From Thysanoteuthis rhombus (lineage: Eukaryota > Mollusca > Cephalopoda > Oegopsida > Thysanoteuthidae), in contig OY735206.1 of assembly GCA_963457665.1 (NCBI GenBank), positions 60,860,205 through 60,924,204 of the forward strand: a stretch of DNA of 64,000 nucleotides. The letters run 5' to 3'. Position 1 is the stretch's first letter. Every line of letters starts with the position of its first letter. The position numbers and the translations under genes are program-made. The notes under the pieces are model-generated. The model saw only the letters and a list, made by a program, of their open reading frames with translations. It searched no databases and was not told the origin of the DNA. Shown piece by piece: positions 46,501-56,183 of this stretch.

Positions 46501-49500
46501 ATCTGTCTGATGGTGAATTTCAGTTACTTCGTCAAACAATGTTGACCTTTTTCCAAGACTGTCACATCAGGGTAGGTAATCTAATTTTTATATATATGTA
46601 TTAAATTTGAATAACCTTTGTACTTGCAGCATTTATGTGATCAAACCTTAAAATGATCATCTTCAAATTTTATTTCAAGTTTAGCAGGAGCTAAAGATTT
46701 TTGCAATTCAAGAATAGAACCCAAAGTATTCAATATATCTTAATGATATATGAAAAAAAAGAAATAGGTGTTTTGTCTGGAAAGTATCCAGCTATTTTGA
46801 ATACCAGTTGTACAGCCTTGATGTAACTTGGTAACCAATCAGAGGGGACCTTACTACGTATACATGAACTGTGCATAAGGAACTCTGCTAGCACTGAGGT
46901 GCCATTGGTTGAGCGTGTGTTCTATGTGACCATCCCATTCATAATGACTGAGCAAGTAGATTCTGCACATCTCATGTAGGTTTTTTGGCAAAACATTGCT
47001 TCACCCATGTCTGTTGGCACCCTGCCCACTTCAAATTTGGCTCATTGCAATTTCTGACTTTTCCCCCAAAGATTTCAGACCGTGAACAAGATTAAGGAGA
47101 GTGTGATAAGGCTGGTGATATTGATCATGAAAGAGGACTTTGTGGACTTGAAAAGTGGAAGGGAAACTGGGATGAGTGTGTTAGGTCCCAAGAGAATTAT
47201 TTTGAAGGGACCAAGGTGCCATTGTTGTTGGTAAGCTACTTTTGGTTAATATCGAATGGCTGGATACTTTCAAGATAGACCTTGTATTTTTTTTCCTACA
47301 ATCTTTTTGGATAAAAAAATAATGATTGAAATAATATTGTTTGCATTTCAGGTTACCGTATTCTTAAAAGAGAAAATTCAGAATAATGATGGTTCATTTG
47401 TATTGCCTCGGTGTGGAACTGTTGGCTGGAACATAGAAATACCTGTTGTTATAAAGTAAGAAAAAAGAATTTATGATTTGTCTTTTTTGTAAAACTGTAG
47501 TTCATGAAATTTTGGCACATCATATGCAAACATTGTGCTTTTTGCCTTTATACTCACTCATATAATTACCAAACTTTATTTGGGGTAGAGGTGTATTTTC
47601 TTGACAAGGGTAAAGAATTAAATTAAAGTGGGTATACTGCTTCTGTCCTATATATATTTATGTCTTTTACTAAATGATGAATAGTTACAAATATAACTAA
47701 GAAGGGCTCAGAGGGTGTATACCAATTAATCAGTTTTTCCATGGCCTATTGTCTTCTTTTCAAGCAAATATCAGTGAAATTCATTGAGAACCATTGGAAA
47801 AATCATGTGAACAAACATGAAAATTTGGCAATATTATGCGGTTTGGACGTAGGGGAGGTAAGTATGCATGGATCTGTTGATTCTATTGTAGCCTATTGTC
47901 CAACCATCCACGGAATCTGTCTGAAATTCATTGAGAACCTTCAGAGATATTATGTGAAAAATCATGAGTATATACATAAATATAATTGAAAAGAAAACCC
48001 AGAAAATTATTTCTCAATCAAAAAAAATTCCTGGATCCACTTCAAAATTTCATCATCTCTCTCTTACCCCATTGCCCATCCTTCCACAAAATTTCAGACA
48101 GTCACAAGAACAGATGAAAAGACAAGACCGGATTTATATACCTCTTTCCAACTTTGTTGATAGAGGTAAATGAATAGATAGATCAGAGGGAGAAAACTGT
48201 CTCCCCCCCCCCCCGTGTTTATAGTCCAAGTGTGGTATCTACTCTTGCCTGGTCAATAAAAAAAATATGCTTTAAATTTATCAAAATCATAAAATGTTGA
48301 ACAAATAAAATCAATCTTGTTTTATGTTAACCTTGATGTTTCTTATGTTATTCATTCTGGGTTTAGGCATAAAGATAGACTTTACTTCTTGCTTGCAGGA
48401 ATTCATTTTTAATAGAGGTCTATGCAATTTCAGATTATTTAATGAAAAAGGTGAGCTTATCAAAACAACGTCATCAAATCCTGGTGGAAGATTTGTACCA
48501 TCTACAAAAGAGGGCTCTATTGAACCCAAAAGTGACAGATGTACACAACTTGGACGTAATATGTGAGCAGAAATTCCTTTTGGTCTTCTTTCTTTTCTTA
48601 TGCCTTAAATTTAAAGTTTTCAATTATTATACTTATGAACAGCCTTATTCTGTCAGTAAGACCTGTTTTAATTTCTGACAAGTGACAATCCCTTTTTTTT
48701 CTTGATTTTTAATGCATTTTCATGTAATTTAGTCTGGAAAAATAGAACAGACTCTTGAGAAAAGCCAGACAGTACATGTCTGGAATATTGTGAAAAATAA
48801 ATGAAGACAAGGAAAATAGTCTGACCAAAACAAATACAATTTTTGAAACACCCCATCTAATAGAATTCAGACCAGGATTTTCAATTCATTTCTAAAAATC
48901 AATTTCAGTATATTTACATCTATATCATAAAGTAGTAAGATATGTATGTGTTTTATTTGTTAAGCCAAGTGAGAGAATTGTGAAGTAGCAATAAAGTCAG
49001 TTCACAGTAATGAGGGATTCCCAAATCTTAGCTACATATAACAGGTTCAAATGCAGTTAGGGCTAAAATACAACTCTGAATTTGCTGCATTACTACATCA
49101 TTAGAATTAGAATGAAAGTTTTGATTTACCCTAATTCCCCATGTATAATCTGCACTTTTGCCAAAAATTTTGAACTATTATACAGAAACGTAATTGCAGG
49201 ATTTTTTCCCACACTGTTCGTTAGGTGTAGAAGGTTGTTTAACTGCCTCTATTGCCATGATGGTGATAAATAATGCAGAAAATTGAAAATATGCTGCCAG
49301 TTGACAGACAAGTCAGTAATTTACAATGAAAATACTCTTCTAATCACACCTCTTTCTGGTAAATAGAATTATAAAAAAGTACGTTTGGCTAAAATTGTTT
49401 TTTTTTTCTTCATTATTTTAAATTTTTCTTAATTCTTCATGAAAATACAAAAATTCAACTAATTCAAGAAACTGAGGGTTCCGACAACTAATCCAGAGGG

Positions 49501-52500
49501 ATTTGCAGCAGTGTTCCCTCTAAAAGTGACATTGTGAATCTTGTGACTGAGAAATAATATCATCTATTGCTATCGCTAACGAAACAATTATTGTACACAG
49601 ATCTGTACCACATACTTGGATTCAATTATATATAATCAAATAAAATGATTTTTAAAAGTCAAAATTGTTTATCATTTCAATCTAAAAACTAGATGCTGAG
49701 AATAAGGGTCTGCCAAAATATTTCCTTTATAGAGAGGGCCCTTTTGTTTTGAACTAACTTGTTGACTTCTACCTTCTGTACCCGTTGCTGTAGACAGTTA
49801 CACTGCTTACAATGACTATTTATGTAATTTCCATAGTAACAGTACTCTGCTATACTCAATCATCTATAATAAGTGTACATTTGAGGATAAATGATATTTA
49901 CTACTAAGGTTAAATTTCACATTTTCAGACTCATGCAATCAGATCAGGGGAAAGGGTATACATGGATCATGCATTTTTCATTCAAAATCAATGTCAGTGA
50001 GTGTGGATTATCTATGGGAGCAGATTATACATGTGAAATTATGGTATTTGTTTAACTAATCCTATGTATGATATCATATAAACATATAAACAGCTAGTAC
50101 CTTAAATGAAATGCTCATTTGATAATCTTTATGGTTGATTATGTATAAATTAGTTAAAGATTTATTTTTCTCTTTTCCATACAAGATATGATGATAACAA
50201 GTGCCTTGAAACAGCTGGCGGTAAAGGCAAGGCTGGGGGCAACAGTGAGTTGGTAAGTTTATCTATTTGAGTGATTTAAAAGTTTTCACTTACTCTATAT
50301 GCTTTATATTTGATGGACATTTATTAAAGAAAAAAAAACTCTGCCATTATTACACTATCCGATGCACTGGTATTTTAATGAAACTCAATATGTACAGTTA
50401 TTGAACTTGGATGAGTTGCAGTGAGTGATATTCCTCCAAACATCCATGTAAACTATTTGTCTTATAGTCCGGCATATACAGTATTTTATTTGTACAATCA
50501 TAGTTCAATAATATTCATTGTTGATAATTTGATATTTAGATGTATAGATATTTTATTGTTTAATACATTTTGGTATAAAATTTTCAATTATTTTTATAAG
50601 AAAGTCTGTTTATTATTATTTCAAGCAAATTGATATGAGAAGATGCCAACCAAAATTGTGAACATAGGTTTCTTCAGTTTTCAAGTCAGTCTGTCTGGAT
50701 ATGTATATATCAAGTGTGCAGGCTTCACCAATGGTTCTAGAGGGTTGAAAATTTAAATATTAACTCCTTATTATGTTTTCAAAAAACATTTTGTTTTTTT
50801 TAGATTACCCTGTAAGTTCAATTTACAGTCTAAGTTTATGCTAAATTGATCATATTTTGTGCCCATCTATTTTTTGAAAATTCAGATTTTTAGTGGTCAC
50901 TACCTAAACATAAGGCATGAGAAGTAACTTACTCATCTATTGCCCCTTTTGAAGAATTTTTTTTATTTATCTTGCCAATCATGGCATGTGGCTGAAAGAT
51001 GTCAGTCATAAAATGGTTTATATTGCGTGCCTAACCAGACTTGTCATAAATATTTGATTCACAGCTTCCAGTTTTTGATTAGTAGATGCTTGTCCATTAT
51101 TGTTTGTTATTTTTCAAAATTTGTTTTTATTTTTCCATTTGTTAATTCTTCATAGATTGGGATTTGTGTGATTTTTGTATTTTTACATTTCTATGTGTAG
51201 ATAATAGTATTGTCATTTATTAAGTACCAAAGTTTGATAAATATTGAATTACTGTAGCCACAATCACTGACTGACCAAACAAGAACCAAGGTGGCGAGGT
51301 ATTCTTCTCTTTTGAAACATCATTTGATTGAAAGTTTCTATCGATGGTTACTTATTCATTCATCTCTGCTTATGGAGTTGACTCTTCTGGCATTAGTTTG
51401 ATTTCAAAAAAATAAAAAATAATCAACTTGATCATGTGCAATCTAACTTATGAATGTTGGCATGAATGTATGTATCCATTAAACAAAGAATTCAGAAAGT
51501 ATTTGTCCCATCTCCATTAAAGTCTATGTCTTTTCATCTAAAGACATTCTATTTAAAATTTGTTGATTTTTTTTAATCATTTGTACATTCAAAGATTTCA
51601 AATCATGACTGAATGTTTCATTGTGAGTGAATTATATTAAGACTGAAATGAACCTACCTTTCTACTTCACTGTGAAAATAAGAACACTTTTAACTATGAT
51701 CATCTAAAAATCAAAAGGACTCTTCACTACACTTTTAGATTGATAGATTTTTTTAATTATTTTTCTTACAATTACATTTCTATTTCATACTTGCGTAGAG
51801 GTTCATGTTGGATGCAGATTGGAAATTAAGAAAATAGCCAAAAAGAATTAATGATAATCTGGGATTTTAAATATAGTTATGAGGAATAGCTTTGTTAGTC
51901 TATCTTTATCTTGATGGAATATATATTTTGGTAATTGTCTAACTTGACTGATATAGGGATGCATGTAGCTTAATGATTAACACCATGGAAAATGGAATTT
52001 AGAGTTGAGTTCAGATTCTGGCTTGGACAGTTGATGTTCACTTTGTATTAATGCCTGAGAAAGACATGAATCCACTTCCCCCAGCTATGAGTGAATAGCA
52101 AAGCAGACTGAGCTTTCTACGCTAAATTGTTGAGTAGACTAGGCTCTCTACATTGTTTTAGAAACCAGTTCAGAAGATGAACGACTCTGATTCCAAACCA
52201 GGAGTGTAGCACCTAAGGCAGGCTGGTTGCTCTTCTTCCAATTGGTCCGGTCTGGGATTTTCCTTGCTGCAAGTACCATGTAACCCAGCACAACCTGCTG
52301 CTTGTTACTTGGAGAGGAGATGGGCATCACCAAGTAACTCTCATTGCTGTAAGAAATGCAGTGAAGGAGAAATACTCAGCATGGTACCCTGATGATCTAG
52401 TTCATGGGTTATACTGGACTATTATCTAATCAAGGAAGACTGATGATTGCACTTACCAACTTACAAAGATGCATGTTCCATTTTTGTTTAATTTTACTTG

Positions 52501-55500
52501 TTGATATCAATACCTCCAAAACGTATATATTCAGGATATCAAACTTTTATAGATTTTTAATATTACAGGAAGTATTGCTTGTTACTATTCATGTAGGTGT
52601 TAATGTCATAGGAAACCATTTCTGTGGTGTGATGACTTCTAGTGTACAAATTTATTGGTTTTGTTCTAGGGAGAACCAAACAGTTCTGATGCTGATGCCA
52701 TAGCCCAGCTTCAGTTATTGTCCCGCCTCATTGGAATGGCAAGTACATCTCAGAAACCAGAAATGCAGCTTAATTTATTTGGTCCCGGTCTGCTTGGTGA
52801 AGATGAGGATGACAACTATGAGGACCAGTGAGTTGTTGTTCAGTTGTATCTTTTTTTTTTTTAAAGAAATGAATTTTTTCTTTTTTCTTATACATATATG
52901 GTTTAAAAAAAGTTTCCATCCTCTTTTTATATTTGTTGAAAACATATGTGAAGGCTTCATACATCTGGAATGAATGTAAAGCTGATTCCCTGTACATTTT
53001 CCCACTAGCATTTGGCACCAAGTTTTATAACCCTGTTGAGGTCTCCCATATCAGTAGTTAGTGATATGGGAGACCACTCCTTGTGACCCAGTTTTTGCTC
53101 AAAAGTTCTCTTGCGTGGAACATGGTTTTGTGATTTTGTTAGACTGTAGTTTTCTTGTTGAGATGAGGAAGAAAAAGATAAAAGGATTAAGTGTCTTCTT
53201 AAATTTCACATCAGTATTCAATGATTCTTATAAACCGACAGGTCAAACATACACTTAAGGAAAACTAAAGAACATATCAGCTGCAGCTTTGTGTTAAGAA
53301 TGACAAAAATAAAGACACTTGTCTGAAAAGTGTGTTGATTAAACATGAGAAAGAACTCAACTTAGTTCTAATGAAGATGACAGTGAAAGATAAAAGTATG
53401 AAAAGCATATATAAGTATGTAGAATTTTTGAAACAGGTACCCTGATGATAGTATGATTAATTGATTCAATATTTCTGCTCTGTTTATGTTTTTTATTATC
53501 ATAATAATAATTGAAATCAATATTTATAAAATGCAATATATCTGTCTGTCTATATCTTTTTTCTGTGTGTATAACACTTTCTCATGAGCACACTGATTCT
53601 ATACTCAGATCCTAGGCAGAAATTTTGAGGAGTGACTCTTTAATTTCAGGCAGAGTGCATAGATACTACACTCTGATCCTAGACAGAGTGTACAGATGCA
53701 CTGGTTCAAGGCTAAAGTGCTGATCCATACTTAAATTATCTCATCATTTTTAACAAGTTCTGTGCCTGTGTTAAACATTGAATTGTAGGATTATTGTATG
53801 TTGTACAAGCATTAAAGTTACCAGATATGAAGCTGGTAAAAGGTTCTGTATTGGAACATGGTATAAAATTAATAAAGTTCAGTATAGACGGAAGGTACTA
53901 AAGTAACAGCAACCAGGAAATATATGCATTGTCAAAAGGAGAGTATGTCTGGTTTGCGTGCCAAAATCTGTGATATCACAGAGAAAAACTTGGACAAGAG
54001 AGAAGTAGCTATTTCTGAAAGTCATGGGTAAAGTACCCTCTAAGTCGGCCATCTTTGTCTTGGTCAGTAGCATGTACCTGAACATGTGATAGAAACAAAC
54101 TTACAAAGAAAGTTCTATCAAATACAAATAATAAGGAAGGCAGAAAATTCATATGATGAAAAACGAAAATGAATTGAAACATTTTATTACAAACAAAAAT
54201 AACAATTGAGTACGCACATTGTTTTTGACGCTGGAAGATAGAATGAAATATTTAGTATGTTCATATTAGCTGGCATGATGTGAAGTAATTATCAATAAAG
54301 AGTATGGTGCAAAGCACTTACTTATCAGGAGATGTATGAAAGAGAATTTGTTATTGGACTCTAACAGGAAAAGGGATATGATTTAGTGTCGTGTCGAGCC
54401 ATTTCTATATTTTTGTAGCAGAGAGAATTTAAAATACTGAACTGAGTGTTTTGTGATAGTTTTGGATCCCAGAATGCTAGAAGCCTATCAAGAACAAATA
54501 TTCTGTAATGACCTGAAGATGATGAACAGAGCTCTCTAGGCTAAATACACACACAACAAATATATCTACTGAAAGTTTGTACTTTAAAACCACAAATATG
54601 GCTCTCTCAAGGCATAATGTACACACAACAAATATATATGTTCCTTTTATAGCTAGGGGTAAAAAGGTGTTGCCATCAGAAGATTTGGGACAGCTTTGCT
54701 ACTTATGTATTTATTTTCATATTAAGTTTAGTAGTTTCATATTTAGCTTTGTAATGATTTTAGCTAAATAAAAATGAGTTGGTACACTAGTAATATTAAC
54801 AATGATATAAAGTATTATATTTTCATATAAGATATCAATGAAATTATTGTCAATGTTCTACCAATGTTATAAGGAAATAAATTAAAAGGAATGTATAATT
54901 CCTATGTTAAGGTTTGAATAAAATGAACTATTTTTATGTAATTGAAGAAAGAAGTCTTTTATTTGAACAATATTCTAAATATAGTGTTCAGTCTAATTAT
55001 AATTTTGATTGTTTGAATTTACATTCATTATTTTTGTAATTCTAAAAATCAATGATTTCAATCATTTCTTTGTAGGCCAACACCTGTGATGGAAACCTCT
55101 AAGCCATTGGAAATCAAAATTGATGCATCAAAGGTTAGTGTCCTAAAATTACAATTTTAAAAAAATACACTGTAGATGAGTAATATCAAATATTTGTGCA
55201 CTACAAAGGGAGCTGTATATTGTGATCACTTTGGAACAGAGTCTTTTTGATAACAATATCCGGCTGATAATATGTGGCAAAGAGTATAAAAATTGGAACA
55301 GTCCACATTCATTGTTTCAAATTTACTATCATTATTATAAATTTATTATGAACAACTTTACATCATTAAAAATTAATATGAAATTTATTTATAGATTTAA
55401 AAAAAATTAAATCAATTATAGATAAAGTGACATCAATAAGACTTTTAATTGTTTTTCAGGGCTTTGGGAAATGTTCATGAGGGTCATTACTAAATTAGCA

Positions 55501-56183
55501 GTCTAATACAAATTTGGATCTGCGATTTTCACTGTATAATGTTCAGTGTATGTGATTAATATTCACCATTGAATTAGATGCATTTACTCGGAAGGCGATT
55601 ATGTTGAAAAATATTTGCTGTGTAAAATAAATGCCTTTTTCCATTTTTAGGCTGCAGACTTATCGATATACCTAATATATTCTAATTTTTTGTCTTTCTT
55701 TCAACTAAAAAATTGACTACACTATGTTGAGTGGAGAGGAGGTACAACAATTATAACATCTTGGAGTTACTTGTACTAGTTTCCTCATCTTTGTTGTTTT
55801 TATTACAATGCTTCAGCTGATGTATTCTTCAGCCTTCCTCGGGTATATGTGATACGTTGAAATATTTGAGTGATGCCAAGTAATATAAGAAACTAAGATG
55901 AGGATATTAGTCAGAATAATTCTCAGAATATTGACATGTCAAGATTATCAAACACTTGAAACTTCGAAAACAAAAGAGTTTTTTTTTATCAGTAACATCA
56001 AAAAAATCAAAATCTCTATTCTTTTCAATTGTATTCTGATAATCTTTAAACATCTGTATTCATCTATTTCAGAAACAGTCCTGTGCTGAACTGGATCGAA
56101 TAATGGGGGAAATGTCCATTGAAACTTCTGTACCATCATCTGATGGAGATGATTTATTAGATCTGATGGACAGTGCTTATTGA
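34439..56183 (+). CDS. oscp1: OSCP1 (organic solute carrier partner 1), ten exons, complete
   Basis: Joined exons: 34439-34550, 39576-39730, 44075-44242, 46491-46571, 47352-47455, 48434-48562, 50186-50252, 52670-52827, 55076-55133, 56073-56183. They give 1143 bp, 380 codons plus TGA, against about 379 residues in vertebrate OSCP1. Conserved landmarks: N-terminal LPILILNLGGEMMYILDQRL; VNDIVSTMFSKHFMDELF at ~39; LAHSSLLRLNAASMDKLYDL at ~74; RPKDILFITLNHLDAI; GEFQLLRQTMLTFFQD at ~152; FVLPRCGTVGW; LFNEKGELIK; QLQLLSRLIGMA; and the C-terminal ELDRIMGEMSI and DDLLDLMDSAY. These make up the Oscp1 domain plus the usual acidic tail. There is no signal peptide or membrane segment. Human OSCP1 was described as raising organic solute uptake in placenta, and the family has been linked to cilia; the molecular activity is not settled. 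The ATG matches the vertebrate start. Intron phases 1,0,0,0,2,2,0,2,0 are all consistent. The 3' end of the mRNA is not defined. Confidence 0.97.
35044..35278 (+). repeat. 117-bp tandem duplication in oscp1 intron 1
   Basis: Two adjacent units (35044-35160 and 35161-35278) share AAAATCGATTTTAGATTAATT, a central A/T block and a CCAGAAAT(T/A)AATAAACC(T/C)GA end. It encodes nothing and is likely a local duplication. Confidence 0.85.
35640..36400 (+). repeat. Degenerate tandem array D in oscp1 intron 1
   Basis: About five or six units of roughly 130 bp repeat the blocks GAGGTCACCAGAGGTTAATTT, TTTTCAAGTTGTTGGCC, ACAAT..TGCAC, TGAAATTTGGCATA..T and ACATCTTT..A..CAAAGGT. Several units carry AGGTCA-type half-sites. 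Similar 'aaggtcaccaaggtca' tandem repeats are, from memory, common in molluscs. Units are diverged and non-coding. Confidence 0.75.
36401..38285. other. oscp1 intron 1 sequence, unassigned
   Basis: No exon or named repeat recognised. A locally less AT-rich block near 37250-37450 contains two inverted CCAAT boxes and is not explained. Confidence 0.5.
38290..38420 (-). repeat. Penelope-type 3' fragment, copy 1
   Basis: Matches 55770-55860. Minus-strand reading gives CTGAGGAAGCCTGAAGAACA followed by AAAAATGATAAAAACAAAGATGAG; the other copy gives CGAGGAAGGCTGAAGAATAC with a similar tail. A 'CTGAGGAAGGC' box beside such a tail is familiar from the ends of Penelope-like elements. The short length limits confidence. 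Confidence 0.4.
38430..39560. other. oscp1 intron 1 sequence, partly C/T-rich
   Basis: From about 38880 to 39200 the + strand is C/T-rich compared with its neighbours, which may mark an unrecognised repeat. No exon seen. Confidence 0.45.
39576..39730 (+). CDS. oscp1: oscp1 exon 2
   Basis: Encodes residues 38-89 (VVNDIVSTMF to AASMDK). Acceptor TTGCTTCAG, donor AAG/GTCAGT. A DNA transposon begins 38 bp after the donor. Confidence 0.95.
39769..40620 (-). mobile_element. IS630/Tc1/mariner-type transposon, internally deleted
   Basis: The left end CAGGGTGCACCAGGTA and the reverse complement of the right end CAGGATGTACCAGGTA are inverted repeats flanked by TA (39767-39768 and 40621-40622). On the minus strand the worn transposase reads RPYLFQQDSLPHDPG, then MWPPNSP-like 'DP..HVASQLS.YNPQD', YIWPIVEKETN, PHYIKDSLEANILDMM and ANTNENHLIQACDYFQSF. 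These correspond to the 'FQQDSAPSHKA', 'WPPNSPDLNP.DYYVWG.VE.ETN' and 'ACSRFR' blocks of this transposase class. At 852 bp it lacks much of the gene. It lies in oscp1 intron 2, antisense to the host gene. Confidence 0.85.
40786..41053. repeat. Long foldback (inverted repeat) in oscp1 intron 2
   Basis: Left arm 40786-40911 and right arm 40928-41053 are near-complementary over about 120 bp, with a loop of roughly 12-20 nt. Matching blocks include CATTGTCAAT against ATTGACAATG, CCCAGATC against GATCTGGG, and TAGTAAGCAGCA against TGCTGCTTACTA. Identity is high enough for a stable RNA hairpin when oscp1 is transcribed. It may be a foldback-type MITE or a recent inverted duplication. Confidence 0.85.
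41060..42490. other. oscp1 intron 2 sequence, unassigned
   Basis: AT-rich; no exon or named repeat recognised. A C-rich run is present near 41745. Confidence 0.5.
42500..42880 (+). repeat. Dispersed repeat family A, copy 2
   Basis: Matches 9535-9900: GGCTTCCATACTTTAA, GAACTCTAGGGAAAT(G)TAGTTTAAA, GAAATATCTAAAGTATAGAA and TTTTCTTGGGGTAAAA. It also contains GTTGCTAGGTAAT (42582-42594), an X-box-like sequence. Same orientation as oscp1. Confidence 0.65.
43680..43970 (+). repeat. Dispersed SINE-like repeat family F, copy 2
   Basis: Matches 32106-32370 (CCTGAGACCTCAAGA, CTATGTCTTTGCGACAATTG, AAACCAACCT). It begins with a GAGGTAATGATTAAGG segment that could be a worn box A, suggesting a tRNA-headed SINE. 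Confidence 0.55.
44075..44242 (+). CDS. oscp1: oscp1 exon 3
   Basis: Encodes residues 90-145 (LYDLMIMVVK to YRLFIK), 56 whole codons. Acceptor TTATTTCAG, donor AAG/GTCAGT. Confidence 0.95.
44800..45330 (+). mobile_element. Tc1-like transposase relic, C-terminal part
   Basis: The + strand carries LVLQYDIDQKHSRVIENKK (expected 'QQDNDPKHTA..V...'), then NWLLMCPDLNVFGNLWRELE (expected 'WPSQSPDLNPIENLWRELK') and, after a frame change, MATRNVWRQSLLTMG (expected 'Y.KRL..VI..KG'). This is the C-terminal third of a Tc1-family transposase. The catalytic Asp of the QQDND motif is retained as Asp in YDID, but the motif is altered. The terminal repeats were not found. It sits in oscp1 intron 3, sense orientation. 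Confidence 0.75.
45440..45690 (+). repeat. Dispersed repeat family B, copy 3
   Basis: Plus-strand copy with AGCATGCCATCTTGGGGGTG, AGTTACTTTTCTC, AGTGATCACTAAAAAAGTCT, GAATTTTCAAAACACAAG and GATAAACTTAGATTGCAAAT, then a C run. This is the best-preserved member of the family in the window. Confidence 0.7.
46491..46571 (+). CDS. oscp1: oscp1 exon 4
   Basis: Encodes residues 146-172 (VYADLSDGEF to FFQDCHIR), 27 whole codons. The acceptor ATTGAAG is a weak match with a poor pyrimidine tract immediately before it, but T-rich sequence lies a little further upstream. Donor AGG/GTAGGT. Confidence 0.93.
46767..47284 (+). mobile_element. Mariner transposon, internally deleted, fills oscp1 intron 4
   Basis: Left end GGTGTTTTGTCTGGAAAGTATCCAGC and the reverse complement of the right end, which shares GAAAGTATCCAGC, are inverted repeats flanked by TA (46765-46766 and 47285-47286). 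The + strand preserves the transposase C terminus: NKIKESVIRLVI, then MKEDFVDLKSG, then a worn W-x-C-V-x-EYFEG block, corresponding to the 'KEDFQDCF-KW--RWDKCV---GEYFEG' tail of mariners. At 518 bp it is mostly deleted. It occupies two thirds of the 780 bp intron. Confidence 0.88.
47352..47455 (+). CDS. oscp1: oscp1 exon 5
   Basis: Encodes residues 173-206 plus two bases (VTVFLKEKIQNNDG to IPVVI). Acceptor GCATTTCAG, donor AA/GTAAGA. The right end of a mariner lies 67 bp before the exon. Confidence 0.95.
47700..48135 (-). repeat. Degenerate tandem array C, reversed copy
   Basis: The reverse complement reads GAAATTTTGAAGTGGATCCA then GGAATTTTTTTTGATTGAGA, with GAAATTTTGTGGAAGGATGG. This is the unit of the 25860-27010 array in opposite orientation, about two to three units. 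It lies in oscp1 intron 5. Confidence 0.75.
48434..48562 (+). CDS. oscp1: oscp1 exon 6
   Basis: Completes residue 207 and encodes 208-249 plus two bases (LFNEKGELIK to LGRN). Acceptor GCAATTTCAG, donor AAT/GTGAGC. Reading through the donor would meet a stop at once, which supports the splice. Confidence 0.94.
48563..50185. other. oscp1 intron 6
   Basis: AT-rich intron without a recognisable repeat or exon. Confidence 0.6.
50186..50252 (+). CDS. oscp1: oscp1 exon 7
   Basis: Completes residue 250 and encodes 251-272, a low-complexity linker (YDDNKC then GGKGKAGGNSEL). Acceptor CATACAAG, donor TTG/GTAAGT. The linker is Gly/Lys-rich and poorly conserved in the family. Confidence 0.92.
50815..51030 (-). 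repeat. Dispersed repeat family B, copy 4
   Basis: Minus-strand copy in oscp1 intron 7. Its reverse complement gives GCCACATGCCATGATTGG, GAGTAAGTTACTTCTC, TAGTGACCACTAAAAATCTG, AATTTTCAAAAAAT and TTTAGCATAAACTTAGACTG. It lacks the terminal C run. Confidence 0.65.
51955..52340 (+). repeat. tRNA-derived SINE, family E copy 2
   Basis: Box A-like TAGCTTAATGATTAAC and box B-like GAGTTCAGATTC are about 40 bp apart. Then come TTCACTTTGTATTAATGCCT, GAAAGACATGAATCCACTTC and CCCAGCTATGAGTGAATAGC. This is the clearest of three copies and matches the usual molluscan SINE body. It lies in oscp1 intron 7, sense orientation. Confidence 0.7.
52670..52827 (+). CDS. oscp1: oscp1 exon 8
   Basis: Encodes residues 273-324 plus two bases, with QLQLLSRLIGMA and the hydrophobic LNLFGPGLLGEDEDDNYED. 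Acceptor TTGTTCTAG, donor CA/GTGAGT. Confidence 0.94.
53040..53075. other. Perfect 14-bp hairpin in oscp1 intron 8
   Basis: GGTCTCCCATATCA (53040-53053) and TGATATGGGAGACC (53062-53075) are exact reverse complements around an 8-nt loop. There is no T tract or pol III box, so a terminator or RNA gene is not implied. Confidence 0.9.
53080..55070. other. oscp1 intron 8 remainder
   Basis: AT-rich; no exon recognised. A short imperfect direct repeat around CT(C/T)(A/T)GATCCTAG(G/A)CAGA occurs near 53608 and 53675. Confidence 0.55.
55076..55133 (+). CDS. oscp1: oscp1 exon 9
   Basis: Completes residue 325 (Gln) and encodes 326-344 (PTPVMETSK to IDASK). Acceptor TTTGTAG, donor AAG/GTTAGT. Frame and position support it more than sequence conservation does. 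Confidence 0.88.
55770..55860 (-). repeat. Penelope-type 3' fragment, copy 2
   Basis: Minus-strand CGAGGAAGGCTGAAGAATAC followed by ATCAGCTGAAGCATTG and AATAAAAACAACAAAGATGA. Related to 38290-38420. Lies in oscp1 intron 9. Confidence 0.45.
56073..56183 (+). CDS. oscp1: oscp1 exon 10 (terminal coding exon)
   Basis: Encodes residues 345-380 and TGA. CAELDRIMGEMSIE and GDDLLDLMDSAY match the conserved OSCP1 C terminus (human 'ELARIMGEFEI' and 'GDDLLAMMDEL'). Acceptor CTATTTCAG. Confidence 0.96.
   Translation, partial: KQSCAELDRIMGEMSIETSVPSSDGDDLLDLMDSAY

Noticed and set aside
52731-52973. Overlapping frames around oscp1 exon 8 on both strands
   Set aside because: They are shadows of exon 8 in other frames.
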